64,000 nt of DNA from Xestospongia bergquistia (GCA_963965975.1 OZ014414.1:8064230-8128229); one strand, 5' to 3'. Numbered from the stretch's first letter, positions 9,083 through 21,540 are shown. Numbers and translations are program-made. Notes: generated from the letters alone by a model not told the origin.

Positions 9083-12000
9083 TTAATTAAGCAATTCATT
9101 ACTTAATAAATTAAAATCAAAAATTAAGGGTTCTCTTCGGGTAATAACACGAGAGGGAGAGTCCAGTTCAATTAAGTCCTCGTCAGAATGATCAGACGAT
9201 TCTGCAATAACGTCTGTAAGTGCTTGATAGTCCTGCTTAAAGAATAGCTTCTTAATATAAGCCTTTCGGCTCATCTTCATGTAAATGTGAATAAGTACTG
9301 TGATAATGAAACCAAGCAGTGCAAAGCTAACTGATGTAATATTTACATAATATGAGAATTTGAGTCCTAAATTAGTAGATAATGCATTCGATTTTGAGAT
9401 AATTCCCAAATTAATGAGATAAAACAGTTCCAATAAAGTCAGACGGCCATCTTTGTAGACACTATTAACTCTAGCAATTAAGACAATTACTGTAATACCA
9501 ATTATATAGTTGTTAAGTTGAGGAACTGACCCTGTTGTGTAAGAGAACACAGCAGTCAAAATCAAACGAACAAAAAGCAACAATCCTGGCCAATATCGAT
9601 GAGTGTCTTTGTATGGACCAGAATATGCATCAATTAGTGGTTTCAATTTTATTACAGGATCTCTTGAACTTTTAAAGCATTTCCCACTATAACGTTGTAA
9701 CCACTGACTAGAGAATACCAGTCCTGTATAGATTAGTCCGAAAACAAGAAAAATCATTGATGCAATAAACATTACAATGTGTTTGCCACTGAAGTAAGCA
9801 ACATTGCTATCCACACTCCATGCATACCATTGTAATGCTCTGTCCCCAGCACTACAGTTGATTTTAGTCATCATTAAACCACCGGTAACAGTACGTAGCA
9901 CTTTAGAATAGGACATGAGGATTAGTGTAGCTAATACAGGTACTGCATTATTACCACATAGTCTAGAAAGTCTAAAGGAGTAACGACAACCAATTATAAT
10001 AATTATAATTAATAACCATATGTAAAGTGGAAATAGAAATTGTAGCCATGTTTTCCAGTAACCATCAAGTCCATTGAAGAAACACGTTTCGATTCCAAAA
10101 TCTAAGTTTAGCCAAGAAATGAATTGAGTTAATACTGGGACATTACATCCCTTGGGAAACAATACAGCCTCGTTCAATTTGACTATGTTAGCATAAAACA
10201 GCAAACCACTGATTGTTCCTACTGATACAGTCATGTTCAAAGCTAACAGACCAATCACTAATACTATTCCAGCTACTACAAAGAGAATCATCAGTGATAA
10301 GAATTTGTTTTCGCATAAACTGCATCGATTGGAGCCCAACATGAGACTAAGACCAGGTTGACATTGTCCACAGAGGATCCCTGATCTGTTGTCTAAGCAC
10401 TGAAGATCAGGATCATCAAGATTAAAATAGACCAGAGATGAATCACAGTAATCTAAAGGACAGTTTTTTATAGCCATTGTGCAATTATTGTCTTCATTAT
10501 AAGATACCCAATAGGGTTCAGATCGTTTTATTGGGTGTGGCATCTGCAGCATGTTGCATTGGAAGTAAAGCTCATTAATAAAGGAATTACATACACATTC
10601 TCCTAAAACTGGATCCAATTGTAGACCAGATGGACACTTTAGAAATGTAACATTAATAGTCAACGGTGCTCCCACAAGTTGAAATGGTTTACTTGTTTTT
10701 ATTGAGACTTGTCCCTGGTTAGAAGAGGATGACAACTGCTTTAACTTGTAACTGAAAGGTTTACAGAATGAACTAGTGGCTTGACTCACTTCACCAAATG
10801 TAATATTAATTCTTTCACTACTTGTGACCACAACTCCTGGACTAATACTTCCACATAGTCCAACAGTTACTAATGAGAGAGTTATGGTTGCACCAGGATA
10901 TACTACTTTATCCACTACTCTAGTATAACAGTCAGTATGTATGTTATCATTGCTACAGAGGCAAACACCCATGGATTCTGATGACACAGCTAAAGAAAGT
11001 GGCCTGGAGAGTCCTTTTAGAATAGTCCATTCAGAATCATTGCAATATAAAACTTCTAAAAAAGAGTCAATAATACTGTGATATGGATTGAATTCTACCA
11101 CAGAACAGTAAAAATATTTTCCGCCATAGACATCATTCCCAGCAATTTGAGCATAATTGTCAGAAAACGTTGCATTTATTCTGACAAAAGTACACATGAA
11201 AAAAATTACGTGATTACCAATTAGATTTTGCTCAGAGTAAATGGCACCACCATAGAATCGAGCTGTGTTATTCATAAAATACACTTTTGCACCATCGGTA
11301 GCCAAAACGGAATTTATATCAGCATATATACCACCACCATTGGTAGGTGACCTATTGTTGGCAATAACACTAGTCTTGTCAGTAAATTGTACATAGCAAC
11401 CATATATAGAAAGTCCAGTTACAAAATTATTATGAATGTGTACATCAGTCAATGATATTCTTACCTCTTTGTTTTTGCAGGTTATAGATATAGCATGTGG
11501 TTGCTGTTGTAAGGTTGGTACTTTCAACTCATATTGATAGTTTGAAATGACTTTGACGTTAGTTAAGTTTATATCACCATCAACAGTACCAACATCAAAA
11601 GCGCCTCCAAATCTTGTTGCACTGTTGTTTTTAAAAGTTGTATTTGTCATTGATAAAATTTGAATGTTAGTGTTGAGCAATGCACCACCTGAAAATTTCC
11701 CGACATTTCCAGCAAAATAGCAATTGTCAATTTTAATTGTACCATATTTTGGTGCTACAACATCGACAGATAAACCACCAACAGATTTGGGCTTATTTGG
11801 TCCCTTCAATGCAATGTTATTGGTAAGAGTGACATTGTTAATAACCAAGGTGAATAGAGAGATATATACAGACAAATATATTCCACCTGTTATTCCTCCA
11901 CTGTTTGCATTAAAATAGCAACTATCTATTGTAATTGAGCAATTTGCATATAATTTATCATTAATAATTACTAAGCCACCTCCAGAGCTATACTCACTTC

Positions 12001-12997
12001 CAACTGTAACATAATTGTCTGTGAATGTGGTCTGCTGTATAAGTAAACTAGCAAATTGAATGTTTTGTTTAGTGAATAACTTGATTAAAGCTCCACCAGA
12101 TATTGTACCAACATTTTTAACAAAATGACTATTCTTGATAGTGTAATGTTTATTTATACCACTGCTGTCCTTCATTATGTCATCTCCTCTTGACACAATA
12201 ATTAAACCTCCACTATCATAACCTATGTTACTAATAAATACACAATGATTTATGCTTGTGCTATAGTTGCCATGGTATTTAGTTTGAATATACAATCCAC
12301 CAGTATAATGGGCAGAAATCCCAAAAGAAAAATTACAGTTGGATATGAATGCAAAGCCATATAATAATATGTATGCATTTCCTATTGTATTACCATATAA
12401 ATTACCATTTTGACTAAATGAGGATTCCTCAAGTGTAAGTCTTTCTCTAATGTCTTTAACTCCTAAGCCAACATTGGTATTATTTTGAACAGAGAGTTTT
12501 CGAAGGTAAACGTTATCTGCCAGTACAATATGTAAGCCAATATAGCAATTAGCAATAGTTAAGCCTTCAACATGCACATTAGTAGTATTGTGTATGCTAA
12601 TACCAGCTGTCATGTTATTGACACATCGAATGATGACAGTTGTTTGTTTGACAACATCGTGGAAGCCTTGTATCAACTGACCTTGACCTATTAAAGTTAC
12701 GTTGTGTAATCCATGAAGTTGAAATCCCCCTTTTGATATTTCATACTCTCCACTTAAAAATATAAGAGTAATATTCTCTGTTTGTGAGAATGAGAAATTG
12801 TTATTGAAGTAAGAGAGGGAATGGCATTCTTTGTTAGTGGGACAGATAGCTTTATTCGGTGTCACATAGTAGATATCTCCTTGGCAACGGAGTGTCAGTA
12901 AGCAAATAAACCCAATTACCTATAATAATAAAGATGCATTGACAAATGTCTCGTTTGTGACAAGATTGTATATAGATGATTAAATAAAGGTTACCAT
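9083..12997 (-). CDS. Large surface protein: beta-helix ectodomain plus multi-pass C-terminus, copy 1
   Basis: About 1279 residues. The main exon ends upstream at an acceptor (12920/12919). A tiny first exon holding only the ATG (12995-12997) and a 75 bp intron give the signal peptide MVIGFICLLTLRCQG. Residues ~20-620 carry repeated NNxxxxxGGA/GGG motifs (for example FKNNSATRFGGAF, FMNNTARFYGGAI) typical of a right-handed parallel beta-helix, with many N-glycosylation sites. A cysteine-rich stretch follows (CPSGLQL...CVC; CGQCQPG near 850). Then come about eight hydrophobic helices (~870-1210) and an acidic cytosolic tail (SSDHSDEDLIELDSP). The architecture suggests a cell-surface adhesion or receptor protein; no ligand is known to me. 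The single-codon exon is inferred but identical in copy 2. Confidence 0.8.
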
Positions 12998-13660
12998 ATA
13001 AGGAATGAAAACTTTGTGTTCATTATAACTTAATAATAGAAATGTAATACATATAGAACAGCATTCTATAAGGGTATTTTTAGGAATCGATTTAATTTTG
13101 TTTCTCAGTTATAATATTTGTATTACTATAATTATAAAGAGATTATTGCCATGGAAACATTCAATAAACCAGTCACTCATTTTATAACTAAGTTAGCTTT
13201 TCCTTTTGGCACAATTATAATGCCTTACCTATAAACTGTTATAATATGATTAAAAAATTAATCGATACATACTTGAAATATTAGCGCTAGATATTAATTA
13301 TTTCCTTACTTGAATCGCCACAGTAGTTGCCTTCATGCTTCTAGAAGAATGAATATTTAACCCTTTAAAATGTTACGTGGGCGCACACAAAGTCGCAAGT
13401 TAAGTACCGTAAATGTCAAAATTTTCGCCGCTCAAACTTTCGCGCGTAAAATTTTCGCGAACTCATAATTTCGCGTTTTGTGTCAACCGCGAAAATTTGA
13501 TTAATTATTCGCGAGTCTAATTTTCGCATTTTGTGTCAACCGCGAAAATATAACTACCTCGAAAATTTTGACGTTTATGGTAATCATCAAAAAAAAGGGT
13601 TTTAATATTGTCAATGTTTTCAGCAATGGGTATACATACCCTTAACTTCCTCAAGTTTGT
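12998..13660. other. Intergenic, beta-helix copy 1 upstream region
   Basis: No gene seen. It is homologous to 18034-19111 except that it holds a MITE (13407-13580) absent from the second copy and lacks the ~560 bp insertion present there. Confidence 0.6.
13407..13580. mobile_element. MITE, family C (CCGTAAATGTCAAAATTTTCG ends)
   Basis: A 174 bp CpG-rich non-coding element with inverted ends (left CCGTAAATGTCAAAATTTTC, right TTTTGACGTTTATGG) flanked by TA at 13405-13406 and 13581-13582. The corresponding place in the duplicated segment (about 19010-19045) lacks it. A diverged relative lies at 25054-25172. The terminal bases resemble family B, suggesting a common mobilising transposase. Confidence 0.8.
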
Positions 13661-13983
13661 TCAAATATTAATGACATTCAACCTATTCAAAATGTTACCA
13701 ATGGTACAAGCTAGAAGAATTAGTAAAGCACATAAGTAGAATGGTGCCCCATTCTCACGCTTTGCTGGGTCTATTTAAAAGGAAAAACAAATATAGTACA
13801 TTAATCATGTTATACTCTCACATTATACCTCCAGTATAGTAGCCCCTAGCATACAAGAGACGACCAAACACCCACAGAAAACCAGCCCCAGCACTAACAA
13901 TCTATATAAAGGAATTATCATATTACAATATATGGTGGCAAAAATAATTAAATTTTACCGGGAAAATGTCCCCGCCCAAGAAG
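13661..13983 (-). pseudogene. 3' fragment of an MGST3-like gene, cut by a duplication breakpoint
   Basis: Contains the last exon (13661-13770), the penultimate exon (about 13829-13901) and part of the third exon of the MGST3-like gene found complete at 19112-20075. Splice sites and reading frame of these exons are intact (DPAKRENGAPFYL, AWGYYTG). Homology stops in the middle of exon 3, where sequence belonging to the 3' flank of the next beta-helix gene begins (about 13984). It therefore lacks its promoter and first exons and cannot make the full enzyme. Confidence 0.85.
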
Positions 13984-14124
13984 AGTTATCAAGTATTATT
14001 TTAGTTTTGTTATAGTGGATGTATGGTACTCAAAATTATAATTTTGTTACTATGCACTTAAGTTAAGACTTTATTTGTGAATGGGTAAAATTATTGCAAA
14101 TTATAAAATATATATTCAAACTGT

Positions 14125-17100
14125 TTATTTATTAAGCAATTCATTACTTAATAAATTAAAATCAAAAATTAAGGGTTCTCTTCGGGTAATAACACGAGAG
14201 GGAGAGTCCAGTTCAATTAAGTCCTCGTCAGAATGATCAGACGATTCTTCTGTAACTGCTTGATACTTCTGCTTAAAGAATAGCTTCTTAATATAAGCCT
14301 TTTGACTTGTCTTCATGTAAATGTGAATAAGTACTGTGATAATGAAACCAAGCAGTGCAAAGCTAACTGATGTAATATTTACATAATATGAGAATTTGAG
14401 TCCTAAATTAGTAGATAATGCATTCGATTTTGAGATGATTCCCAAATTAATGAGATAAAACAGTTCCAATAAAGTCAGACGACCATCTTTGTAGACACCA
14501 TTAACTCTAGCAATTAAGACAATTACTGTAATACCAATTATGTAGTTGTTAAGTTGAGGGACTGACCCTGTTGTGTAAGAGAACACAGCAGTTAAAATCA
14601 AACGTACAAAAAGCAACAATCCTGGCCAATATCGATGAGAATCTTTGTATGGACCAGAATATGCATCAATTAGTGGTTTCAATTTTATTACAGGATCTCT
14701 TGAACTTTTAAAGCATTTCCCACTATAACGTTGTAACCACTGACTAGAGAATACCAGTCCTGTATAGATTAGTCCAAAAAGAAGAAAAATCATTGATGTA
14801 ATAAACATTACAATGTGTTTGCCACTGAAGTAAGCAACATTGCTATCCACACTCCATGCATACCATTGTAATGATCTGTCCCCAGCACTACAGTTGATTT
14901 TAGTCATCATTAAACCACTGGTAACAGTACGTAGTACTTTAGAATAGGACATGAGGATTAGTGTAGCTAATACAGGTACTGCATTATTGCCACATAGTCT
15001 AGAAAGTCTAAAGGAGTAACGACAACCAATTATAATAATTATAATTAATAACCATATATAAAGTGGAAATAGAAACTGTAGCCATGTTTTCCAGTAACCA
15101 TCAAGTCCATTGAAGAAACACATTTCGATTCCAAAATCTAAGTTTAGCCAAGAAATGAATTGAGTTAATACTGGGATACTACTACCCTTGGGAAACAACA
15201 CAGCCTCATTCAATTTGACTATGTTAGCATAAAACAGCAAACCACTGATTGTTCCTACTGATACAGTCATGTTCAAAGCTAACAGACCAATCACTAATAT
15301 TATTCCAGCTACTACAAAGAGAATCATCAGCAATAAGAATTTGTTTTCGCATAAACTGCATCGATTGGAGCCCAACAAGAGACTAAGACCAGATTGACAT
15401 TGTCCACAGAGGATCCCTGATCTGTTGTCTAAGCACTGAAGATCAGGATCATCAAGATTAAAATAGACCAGAGATGAATCACAGTAATCTAAAGGACAGC
15501 TTTTTATAGCCATTGTGCAATTATTGTCTTCATTATAAGATACCCAATAAGGTTCAGATCGTTTTATTGGACGTGGCATCTGCAGCATGTTGCATTGGAA
15601 GTGAAGCTCATTAATAAAGGTATTACATACACATTCTCCTAAAACTGGATCCAATTGTAGACCAGATGGACACTTTAGAAATGTAACATTAATAGTCAAT
15701 GGTGCTCCCACAAGTTGAAATGGTTTACTTGTTTTTATTGAGATTTGTCCCTGGTTAGAAGAGGATGACAACTGCTTTAACTGGTAACTGAAAGGTTTAC
15801 AGAATGAGCTAGTGGCTTGACTCTCTTCACCAAATGTAATATTAATTCTTTCACTACTTGTGAGCAGAACTCCTGGACTAATACTTCCACATAGTCCAAC
15901 AGTTACTAATGAGAGAGTTATGGTTGCACCAGGATATACTACTTTATCCACTACTCTAGTATAACAGTCAGTATGTATGTTATCATTGCTACAGAGGCAA
16001 ACACCCATGGATTCTGATGACACAGCTAAAGAAAGTGGCCTGGAGAGTCCTTTTAGAATAGTCCATTCAGAATCATTGCAATATAAAACTTCTAAAAAAG
16101 AGTCAATAATACTGTAGTATGGATTGAACTCTACCACAGAACAGTAGAAATATTTTCCACCATAGACATCATTCCCAGCAATTTGAGCATAATTGTCAGA
16201 AAACGTTGCATTTATGCTGACAAAAGTACACGTGAAAAAAATCATGTAATTGCCAATTAGACTTTGCTCAGAGTAAATGGCACCACCATAGAATTGAGCT
16301 GTGTTATTCATAAAATACACTTTTGCACCATCGGTAGCCAAAACAGAATTTATATCAGCATATATACCACCACCATTGGTAGGTGACCTATTTTTGGCAA
16401 TAACACTAGTTTTGTCAGTAAATTGTACATAGCAACCATATATAGAAAGTCCAGTTACAAAATTATTATGTATGTGTACATCAGTCAATGATATTGTTGC
16501 CTCTTTGTTTTCGCAGGTTATAGATATAGCATGCGGTTGCTGTTGTACGGTTGGTACTTTCAACTCATATTGATAGTTTGAAATGACTTTGACGCTAGTT
16601 AAGTTTATATCACCATCAACAGTACTAACATCAAAAGCACCTCCGAATCTTGTTGCACTATTGTTTTTAAAAGTTGTATTTGTCATTGATAAAATTCGAA
16701 CGTTAGTGTTGAGGAATGCACCACCTGACCATTTCCCAACATTTCCAGCAAAATAACAATTGTCAATTTTAATTGTACCATATTTTGGTGCTACAACAAT
16801 GACAGTTAAACTACCAACAGATACAGCCATATTTGGTCCCTTCAATGCAATGTTATTGGTAAGAGTGACATTGTTAATAACCAAGGCTAATAGATAGCTA
16901 TATACAGACAAATATATTCCACCTGATAGTCCTCCGCTGTTTGCATTAAAATAACAACTATCTATTGTAATTGAACAATTTGTATATACTTTATCGTTAA
17001 TAATTTCTAAGCCACCTCCAGAGCTATACTCACTTCCAACTGTAACATAATTGTCTGTGAATGTGGTCTGCTGTATAAGTAAACTAGCAAATTGAATGTT

Positions 17101-18033
17101 TTGCTTAGTGAATAACTTGATTAAAGCTCCACCAGATATTGTACCAACATTTTTAACAAAATGACTATTCTTGATAGTGTAATGTTTATTTATGCCACTG
17201 CTGTCCTTCATTATGTCATCTCCTCTTGACAGAATAATTAAACCTCCACTATCATAACCTATGTTACTAATAAAAACACAATGATTTATGCTTGTGGTAT
17301 AGTTGCCATGGTATTTAGTTTGAATATACAATCCACCAGTATAATGGGCAGAAATCCCAAAAGAAAAATTACAGTTGGATATGAATGCAAAGCCATACAA
17401 TGATATGTAAACATTTCCTTTGGTATTACCATATAAATTACCATTTTGACTAAATGAGGATTCCTCAAGTATAAGTCTTTCTCTAATATCTTCAACTCCT
17501 AAGCCAACATTGGTATTATTTTGAACAGAGAGCTTTCGAAGGTAAACGTTATCTGCCAGTACAATATGTAAGCCATTATAGCAATTAGCAATAGTTAAGC
17601 CTTCAACATGCACATTAGTAGTATTGTGTATGCTAATACCAGCTGTTGTGTTATTGGCACATCGAATGATGACAGTTGTTTGTTTGACAACATCATGAAA
17701 GCCATGTATCAACTGACCTTGACCTATTAAAGTTACGTTGTATAATCCATGAAGTTGAAATCCCCTTTTTGGTATTTCATACTCTCCATTTAAAAATATA
17801 AGAGTAGTACTTTCTGTTTGTGAGAATGAGAAATTGTTATTGAAGTAAGAGAGGAAATGGCATTCTTTGTTGATGGGACAGTTAGCTTTATTTGGTGTCA
17901 TATAATAAATATCTCCTTGGCAACAGAGTGTCAGTATGCAAATAAACCCAATTACCTATAATAATAAAGATGCATTGACAAATGTCTCGTTTGTGACAAG
18001 AATCTATATAGATGATTAAATAAAGGTTACCAT
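14125..18033 (-). CDS. Large surface protein: beta-helix ectodomain plus multi-pass C-terminus, copy 2
   Basis: About 1277 residues and closely similar throughout to the copy at 9083-12997, including the 75 bp intron (17956-18030) behind a one-codon first exon (18031-18033). The signal peptide reads MVIGFICILTLCCQG. The same beta-helix repeats, CPSGLQL cysteine segment, CGQC motif and C-terminal helices are present. Near the end it lacks five residues of the copy 1 tail (KYQAVTEESSDH against DYQALTDVIAESSDH). Main-exon start codon usage differs: the internal position that is ATG here is GTG in copy 1, which supports initiation in the upstream exon rather than inside the main exon. Confidence 0.8.
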
Positions 18034-18324
18034 ATAAGGAATGAAAACTTTGTGTTCATTATAACTTAATAATAGCACATATATTCTATAAGGGTATTTT
18101 TAAGAATTGATTTAATTTTGTTTCTTAGTTATAATATTTGTATTATTATAATTATAAAGAGACTATTGCCATGGAAACATTCAATAAACCAGTCACTTAT
18201 TTTATAACAAAGTTAGCTTTTCCTTTTTCACAAAATATGCCACAATTATAATTCCTTAACTAGAAGTTGTTATAATATAATTTAAAAATTAGTCGATACA
18301 TACTTGAAATATTAACACTATCTA

Positions 18325-18737
18325 ATATATTTATTTTGCATATAGGTGACTTCTGAAGCTGTATTAATAAAGTGTTGCAGACATAACATTGAGTCATACA
18401 TTAATTGATCAATAACTTTTGTAATAGCACACTGCAAAAATATGATATACTATATATATTCCGATCAATGAATCATATCACTATGTACAAAATATATTAA
18501 GTACTCTCCAGCTGAGGAGAGTACAATTGTTCACATACAAATGAATACTGTACTAGCTCTAATGATATCTTAATGTTAATAGTTATTTGAATTCAGAGGC
18601 CAAAACTGGACACATTGTGATCACTTCTGATTCATGATCACTCATTGTCTTCTGATTCTTTATCCATAAATAATATTAATAAAATTAATTATGAAAGATA
18701 AAGTCCCGCTATATACATTATGCACAGTTATAAGTAA

Positions 18738-18797
<60 letters not shown>

Positions 18798-18890
18798 ATA
18801 TATATATATAGTCATGTGTAAAAAGACTTCGTAATTATCAAGAAAAGTTCAAGCGACACATAAATTTCATAGTATCATTTTAAATATAGA
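18325..18890. other. ~560 bp insertion present only in duplication unit 2, with (TA)n
   Basis: Unit 1 passes directly from GAAATATTAGCGCTA to GATATTAATTATTTCC (13276-13306); unit 2 has about 560 bp between the equivalent bases. The insert has no coding frame and includes a (TA)n tract at about 18739-18795. No clear terminal repeats were found, so it may be an insertion in unit 2 or a deletion in unit 1. Confidence 0.55.
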
Positions 18891-19111
18891 TATCAATTAT
18901 TTCCTTACTTGAATTGCCACTGTAGTTGCTTTCATGCTGCTGGTCTAGTCGAAGAATGAATATTTAACCCTTTAAAACGTTACCGTGGGCGTACACAAAG
19001 TTGCAAGTGGGTGTTTGAGATTTGTAATAATAATAATAATCAAAAAAGGGTTTTAATATTGTCAATGTTTTCAGCAATGGGTATACATATCCTTAACTTC
19101 CTCAAGTTTGT

Positions 19112-20075
19112 TCAAATATTAATGACATTCAACCTATTCAAAATATTAGCAATAGTACAAGCTAGAAGAATTAGTAAAGCACACAAGTAGAATGGTGCCC
19201 CATTCTCACGCTTTGTTGGGTCTATTTAAAAGGAAAAACAAATATAGTATATTAATCATGTTATACTATCACATTTTACCTCCAGTATAGTAGCCCCAAG
19301 CATACAAGAGACGACCAAACACCCACAGAAAACCAGCCCCAGCACTAACAATCTATATAAAGGAATTATCATATTACAATGTATGGTGGCAAAATTAAAA
19401 TTAAATTTTACCGGGAAAATGTCCCCGCCCAAAAAAAGTAGAACCAAAAATACAGGATAGCCTTCAGTCCTGTAAAGACATGAAACAACGTAATAAATAT
19501 TAATTAGTAACAATAAATGAATTGAGAATATGTATTTTTAACAGTTTTATTTTCCATGGACATTATACATATAATTGTGAAATTATTTTTAATTTCTTAA
19601 CATATCATTCAATAAGGTATAGACAGTACTTGATTTGCTATAGATAAATATCTCACAAGTTAATATATGCTCGTTGATAACAGTTGAAAGGTAGTTTATC
19701 TTTGTCAGTTGTGTACTGATCAGGTAACTAACAGAGAAAGAGGTAAGAATAAAAAGCAATCATATTCAAATTAAATAATATTAATTATACAGAGAGTCAA
19801 ATATAGTGCTTGTAGGATAGGTAGGCATTGAAACTAATGAACTTATACTGTAAATTGTTACATAGCAAGAAATGGCAATTGATACAAGTGATTAGTATTC
19901 ATGTACACACTGACTATGCTCTTAGCCAATATTGCATTTGGAGTACAAACACTGCTTTAGGTGAACTTACTGGGACATTATATTTGCGTCTAGCCAAGCC
20001 AACTTTAATACTTAGATAAAGATGAAGAAAGACACTTGTAAGAGCAGCCAGTATTACAAATCCAAATGGATCCAT
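19112..20075 (-). CDS. MGST3: Microsomal glutathione S-transferase 3-like (MAPEG family)
   Basis: Five exons, all with GT-AG junctions and matching phase: 20075-19971, 19715-19657, 19469-19412, 19352-19280, 19221-19112. They total 405 bases, 134 residues (human MGST3 is 152). MAPEG membrane enzymes conjugate glutathione or reduce lipid peroxides, and MGST3 can act in leukotriene C4 synthesis. Visible landmarks are the N-terminal helix, KVGLARRKYNVP, FNCYQRA, YPVFLVLLFLGG and the family signature AWGYYTG. The motif usually RAHQN reads RAYIN here, so a position that is His in vertebrate enzymes is Tyr; catalytic consequences are unknown. Four hydrophobic helices are expected. Two damaged copies lie nearby (13661-13983 and 20377-20571). 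Confidence 0.9.
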
Positions 20076-20376
20076 TTTTACAACTCAGCAAATGTAATAT
20101 TCATAATATATATATATACATATCAATCACTAGTAACCACACCCTCAAATATGCGTGTTAGTCTCCTAAAAAACTGAACTCAAACATGTAGTGTTTATAT
20201 GAAGTGATAAGATCAGATCAATCAATTCAACCTATTACTAATTATGAAGTAATTAGTTCAAATTATAAAATACTTAATTCAAATTATAAAGTAGTCAATT
20301 CAAATATAAAGTGATTAATTCAAATTAATAAAGTAATTCAAATTACAAAGTATTCAATTAAAGAATCTTTTCTCTT

Positions 20377-20571
20377 TTAGATATTAATAATGTCTAGTCT
20401 ATTCAAAATGTTAACAACAGTGAAGATTGTAAGGATGAGGAAAGCAGGGTCATAAAATGGTGCACCATGAGGTAAACATTTATTGGGACATTATACTTTC
20501 ATCTGGCCAAGCTAACTTTAATAAAATAAAGAAAGGCACTTACAAGAGCAGTCAAATCCAAATGAACCCAT
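20377..20571 (-). pseudogene. Decayed MGST3-like copy with internal exons missing
   Basis: The first exon is recognisable (MGSFGFD..., compare MDPFGF), but a small deletion shifts its frame and the ARRKYNVP segment carries an in-frame stop. It runs directly into the last exon (HGAPFY, NILNRLDIINI) with exons 2-4 missing. This is a third MGST3-like copy, older than the truncated one at 13.7 kb judging by divergence. No product expected. Confidence 0.8.
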
Positions 20572-20699
20572 CTTACAACTCACTAATATAGCAGCCACAC
20601 CCATATAATTGTGAATATTGAATTAGTAGTTTGTGTTTCAAAATATTGTTGGTATAAAACAAATTTGACAAAAGAAGAAATACGTCTAAAATCTATTAA
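20572..20699. other. Spacer between MGST3 pseudogene and UFL1 3' end
   Basis: Short non-coding spacer; nothing further seen. Confidence 0.5.
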
Positions 20700-21463
20700 T
20701 TATGTTTTCTTTTTTGATTTCATAGCCAAACCTTTCAACTCATCCAACATAGCCTCTAGCTGAGCATCGAGAGCCACAGAACTATCAGACACTTTATGAC
20801 TACCCTCTCCAATATTGTCTCTCTTTTCAACTTGATCGTAAGATGTCTCCAATTCTCCACCAGTCAACTTTGATGCTCCCTCTTCTTCAGTACCATGTCC
20901 TACCTCTGTAGATCCTTCCTCAGTTGGTGTAGCAGTACTCTGCTCAATGAAATCAATGTTAGTTTTATCATCAACTAAGTCTGAAGAAGGATTGGTTGTA
21001 TTATCTCTAAGTATATTGCTTTCTTCATTTTCTGAATTCTTTGGCTCCTCTCCTTCTACATCAACTACTTCCCAGTCTTCATCAAATAGTGTATCATCAA
21101 TTACAATAGCATCTTTAGGATCAGATTCTACTTCTTTAAACATCTTTTCTTCCATTTTCTCTGCCTTTAGCTTCCCTTCTTCTTTCGCAAGCTTCTCTTC
21201 CTCTCTCCCTTTCTCAGATGCCTGTTTCAATTGCAACATGACCAATTCCTGAAAACTAGTAAGCTTATGAAAGTCTTCTGGTTGCATATATCCTCTTAAA
21301 AATGTGATAATTTGAGGGAGGAGACGACCTGGAGTGTGTAAGAGACAGCCGGTGTGGATTTGAAAGAGAAGGACAACAGTTAAATGAAGAGCCATTGCTG
21401 GATCTTTTTCTTCTTTGAGACTTGTTTGTAGAGTTTGTTGATGACTAAATACAAGTTGTCTAC

Positions 21464-21540
<77 letters not shown>

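Larger units (their letters stand above)
8935..19440. repeat. Tandem duplication of a ~5 kb segment (beta-helix gene plus MGST3 3' exons)
   Basis: Unit 1 runs from about 8935 to 13983 and unit 2 from about 13984 to 19440, head to tail. Each has, left to right, a flank with TTAGTTTTGTTATAGTGG, the beta-helix gene and the 3' exons of an MGST3-like gene. The coding parts are nearly identical. Differences include a MITE in unit 1 and a ~560 bp insertion in unit 2. Confidence 0.85.

Noticed and set aside
20947-21252. Serine-rich plus-strand frame
   Set aside because: Antisense of the acidic/lysine-rich tail of UFL1.
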